Origin: JASFQI01 sp050115555
Lineage (GTDB): Bacteria; Desulfobacterota; DSM-4660; Desulfatiglandales; HGW-15
Direction: 5' to 3'
DNA length: 6,124 nt
Assembly (NCBI GenBank): GCA_050115555.1
Contig: JASFQI010000311.1
Coordinates: 1 to 6,124, forward strand
In this document: positions 5,543-6,124 of the stretch, one piece after another
How the letters are laid out: the number at the start of each line of letters is the position of its first letter
Position numbering within the stretch: position 1 is the stretch's first letter
Made by a program: the position numbers and the translations under genes
Notes under the pieces: model-generated
The model's input: the letters and a program-made list of their open reading frames with translations, nothing else
Told to the model about the DNA's origin: nothing
Databases searched by the model: none

Positions 5543-5627
5543 CAGAGCTTCGGGGCCGGGATCCGTCTGCAATGCACACGAACCGGGCGGAGGTCTGTTC
5601 CGGCACATCATAAGAAAAGGAAAAGCC

Positions 5628-6124
5628 ATGCAAGGACTGATCACGGCGTTTCGAACCCTGACCATCCTTCCTGTCCCGGGACGGGAAAGCGAGGACTTCG
5701 CCGCATCCCTCCCCTGGTTCCCGGTAACGGGTCTCACCCTGGGAGCTCTCCTCGCCCTGGCTGGGGGCCTCTGGGTCCGCTACCCGGGCACCTGGTTCGA
5801 AGGGGCAGCGTGCCTTCTCCTGGCCGCGTCGATTATGCTCACACGGGGGCTCCACCTGGACGGCCTGGCTGACTGGGCGGACGCCATGGGAGGGCGTCCA
5901 GAGAAGGAGGTGCGGCTGAACATCCTGAAGGACTCCCGTCTCGGAGCGTTCGGGGGCCTGGCCCTCGGGGTAGTGCTTCTCGCCAAATGGGCTGCCCTTG
6001 CCCGACTCCTCGCCCTCGGCGCGATCGGTTCGATCGTTCCCGTCCTGATCGTTTCGCGAGCCATGATGGCCGAGCTGACCTCCACCTTGCCCTATGCCCG
6101 TAGCGGGCCCGGAACGGCCGGGCC
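5628..6124 (+). CDS. cobS: Adenosylcobinamide-GDP ribazoletransferase CobS (5' part, runs off the window)
   Basis: CobS is the membrane-bound cobalamin synthase that joins adenosylcobinamide-GDP to alpha-ribazole or its phosphate, the last joining step of the B12 nucleotide loop. The 165 codons present are about two thirds of the usual 245-260. Signatures: RTLTILPVPG at 9-18; WFPVTGLTLGALLAL at 30-44, part of the first membrane segment; RGLHLDGLADWADAMGG at 73-89, the Asp-rich active-site motif of the family; ILKDSRLGAFGG at 99-110; and SRAMMAEL near 143-150, followed by PYARSGPG. Several hydrophobic membrane helices are visible (about 31-50, 58-72, 104-130, 130-142). The ATG at 5628 has AAAAGG seven bases upstream. 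It lies downstream of cobT on the same strand and is probably on the same riboswitch-controlled transcript. cobU and other loop-assembly genes may follow beyond the window. Confidence 0.95.
   Translation, partial: MQGLITAFRTLTILPVPGRESEDFAASLPWFPVTGLTLGALLALAGGLWVRYPGTWFEGAACLLLAASIMLTRGLHLDGLADWADAMGGRPEKEVRLNILKDSRLGAFGGLALGVVLLAKWAALARLLALGAIGSIVPVLIVSRAMMAELTSTLPYARSGPGTAG

Overview
The window is GC-rich bacterial chromosome with ordinary housekeeping and accessory genes. Codon use, Shine-Dalgarno sequences and the protein types suit a Gram-negative anaerobe. My best guess is a deltaproteobacterium (Desulfobacterota, sulfate-reducer or syntroph-like). That guess rests on general resemblance and was not tested by any search.

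Layout. Positions 66-1079 (minus) hold a PLP-dependent class IV aminotransferase; a terminator-like hairpin lies in its leader at 1115-1145. The 241-base divergent spacer (1080-1320) carries a near-consensus sigma70 promoter (1192-1220) and a perfect 9-bp hairpin (1261-1282). These precede a two-gene unit on the plus strand: a LOG/TIGR00730 family protein (1321-1974) and rsmG, the 16S rRNA G527 methyltransferase (1976-2641). rsmG ends tail-to-tail with, and overlaps by 11 bases, a TetR-type regulator (2631-3248, minus). Upstream of that regulator on the same strand is a dodecin (3330-3539, minus). A long GC-rich hairpin separates the two genes.

Positions 3540-4034 contain no convincing gene. 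The right-hand third is a B12 module on the plus strand. A sigma70-like promoter (4035-4063) leads into a cobalamin riboswitch (4116-4328), then an intrinsic terminator (4348-4396), cobT (4460-5512) and the 5' part of cobS (5628 to the window end). CobT activates the lower-ligand base and CobS joins it to adenosylcobinamide-GDP, so together they perform nucleotide-loop assembly. The riboswitch should stop their transcription when cobalamin is plentiful. A 35-bp, five-copy heptamer repeat overlaps the cobT stop codon.

Positions 1-65 show no gene. On the minus strand an AAAGGAGG-like sequence overlaps and follows the aminotransferase stop, which may belong to a gene starting outside the window, but no start codon can be assigned. 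I found no mobile element, CRISPR array, tRNA or rRNA, and nothing that looks like a wholly new system. The most notable points are the small RNA-level structures, a dodecin lacking the usual flavin-stacking tryptophan, and the heptamer repeat.
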